DNA from: Peptococcaceae bacterium BRH_c23
GTDB taxonomy: Bacteria; Bacillota_B; Desulfitobacteriia; Desulfitobacteriales; Desulfitobacteriaceae
Assembly (NCBI GenBank): GCA_000961805.1
Contig: LADV01000134.1
Span: forward strand, 1 to 31,138
Length of the DNA stretch: 31,138 nucleotides
Direction of reading: 5' to 3'
The position numbers and the translations under genes are program-made. Under the pieces are notes generated by a model. The model ran no database searches and was not told the origin of the DNA. It worked only from the letters and a program-made list of their open reading frames with translations. Position 1 is the first letter of the stretch. Each line of letters begins with the position of its first letter. Shown piece after piece: positions 31,127-31,138 of this stretch.

Positions 31127-31138
31127 ATGTTAGTCTAT
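31127..31138 (+). CDS. Start of a further gene, cut by the window edge
   Basis: ATG followed by three sense codons, with AAAGGAGA 6-8 bases upstream. Too little is present to name it; a molybdenum-hydroxylase large subunit or a purine permease would fit the context but neither is shown. Confidence 0.4.

Overview
The window looks like a chromosomal segment of an anaerobic, respiratory, low-to-mid GC Firmicute of the Desulfosporosinus/Desulfitobacterium type. That assignment is inference from gene content: two small membrane-anchored tetraheme cytochromes c, futalosine-pathway menaquinone genes, a two-gene minimal SUF-like Fe-S system, a corrinoid-activator (RACo/DUF4445) protein, a siroheme reductase remnant, a small symporter subunit and molybdenum-hydroxylase subunits. 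No rRNA, tRNA, CRISPR array, prophage or intact insertion sequence was seen.

Layout. 0-7 kb: NrfH-like cytochrome, Ca2+/H+ antiporter, GNAT acetyltransferase, smsC-smsB, a QueG-like Fe-S protein, and an SSS-family symporter preceded by a 34-residue membrane peptide gene. 7-10.8 kb: a membrane-anchored L,D-transpeptidase, a hairpin-rich non-coding block, and an aromatic acid exporter-like protein. 11-14.4 kb: trkA-trkH K+ uptake genes and a GNAT gene, ending in a modular repeat element. 14.7-17.9 kb: a second tetraheme cytochrome, then a decayed stretch (a TDT transporter with internal deletion and frameshift, a DsbA-family remnant with an in-frame TGA at an active-site Cys, a frameshifted siroheme reductase) around one intact GNAT-like gene. 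17.9-20.5 kb: mqnB-mqnD and a UroD-like protein. 20.5-26.8 kb: a probable promoter-structured RNA-terminator unit before a phenylacetate-CoA ligase gene, a double-GNAT protein, an NRDE protein, an ASKHA activator lacking its ferredoxin domain, an orphan Cache-domain remnant and small hypotheticals.

27.2-31.1 kb is the most interesting part. Two similar regulatory leaders each contain, in order, a pair of inverted PurBox-like sites with identical 18-nt spacing, a sigma-A promoter 4 nt downstream, a guanine-class purine aptamer, and a long terminator-like hairpin with an unusually conserved interior. The first leads toward a PucG-like aminotransferase; the second toward FAD and [2Fe-2S] subunits of a xanthine dehydrogenase-type enzyme. 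This suggests purine breakdown placed under combined PurR-like and riboswitch control. In the second leader a copy of the modular repeat lies between aptamer and terminator. Two more copies lie elsewhere in the window.
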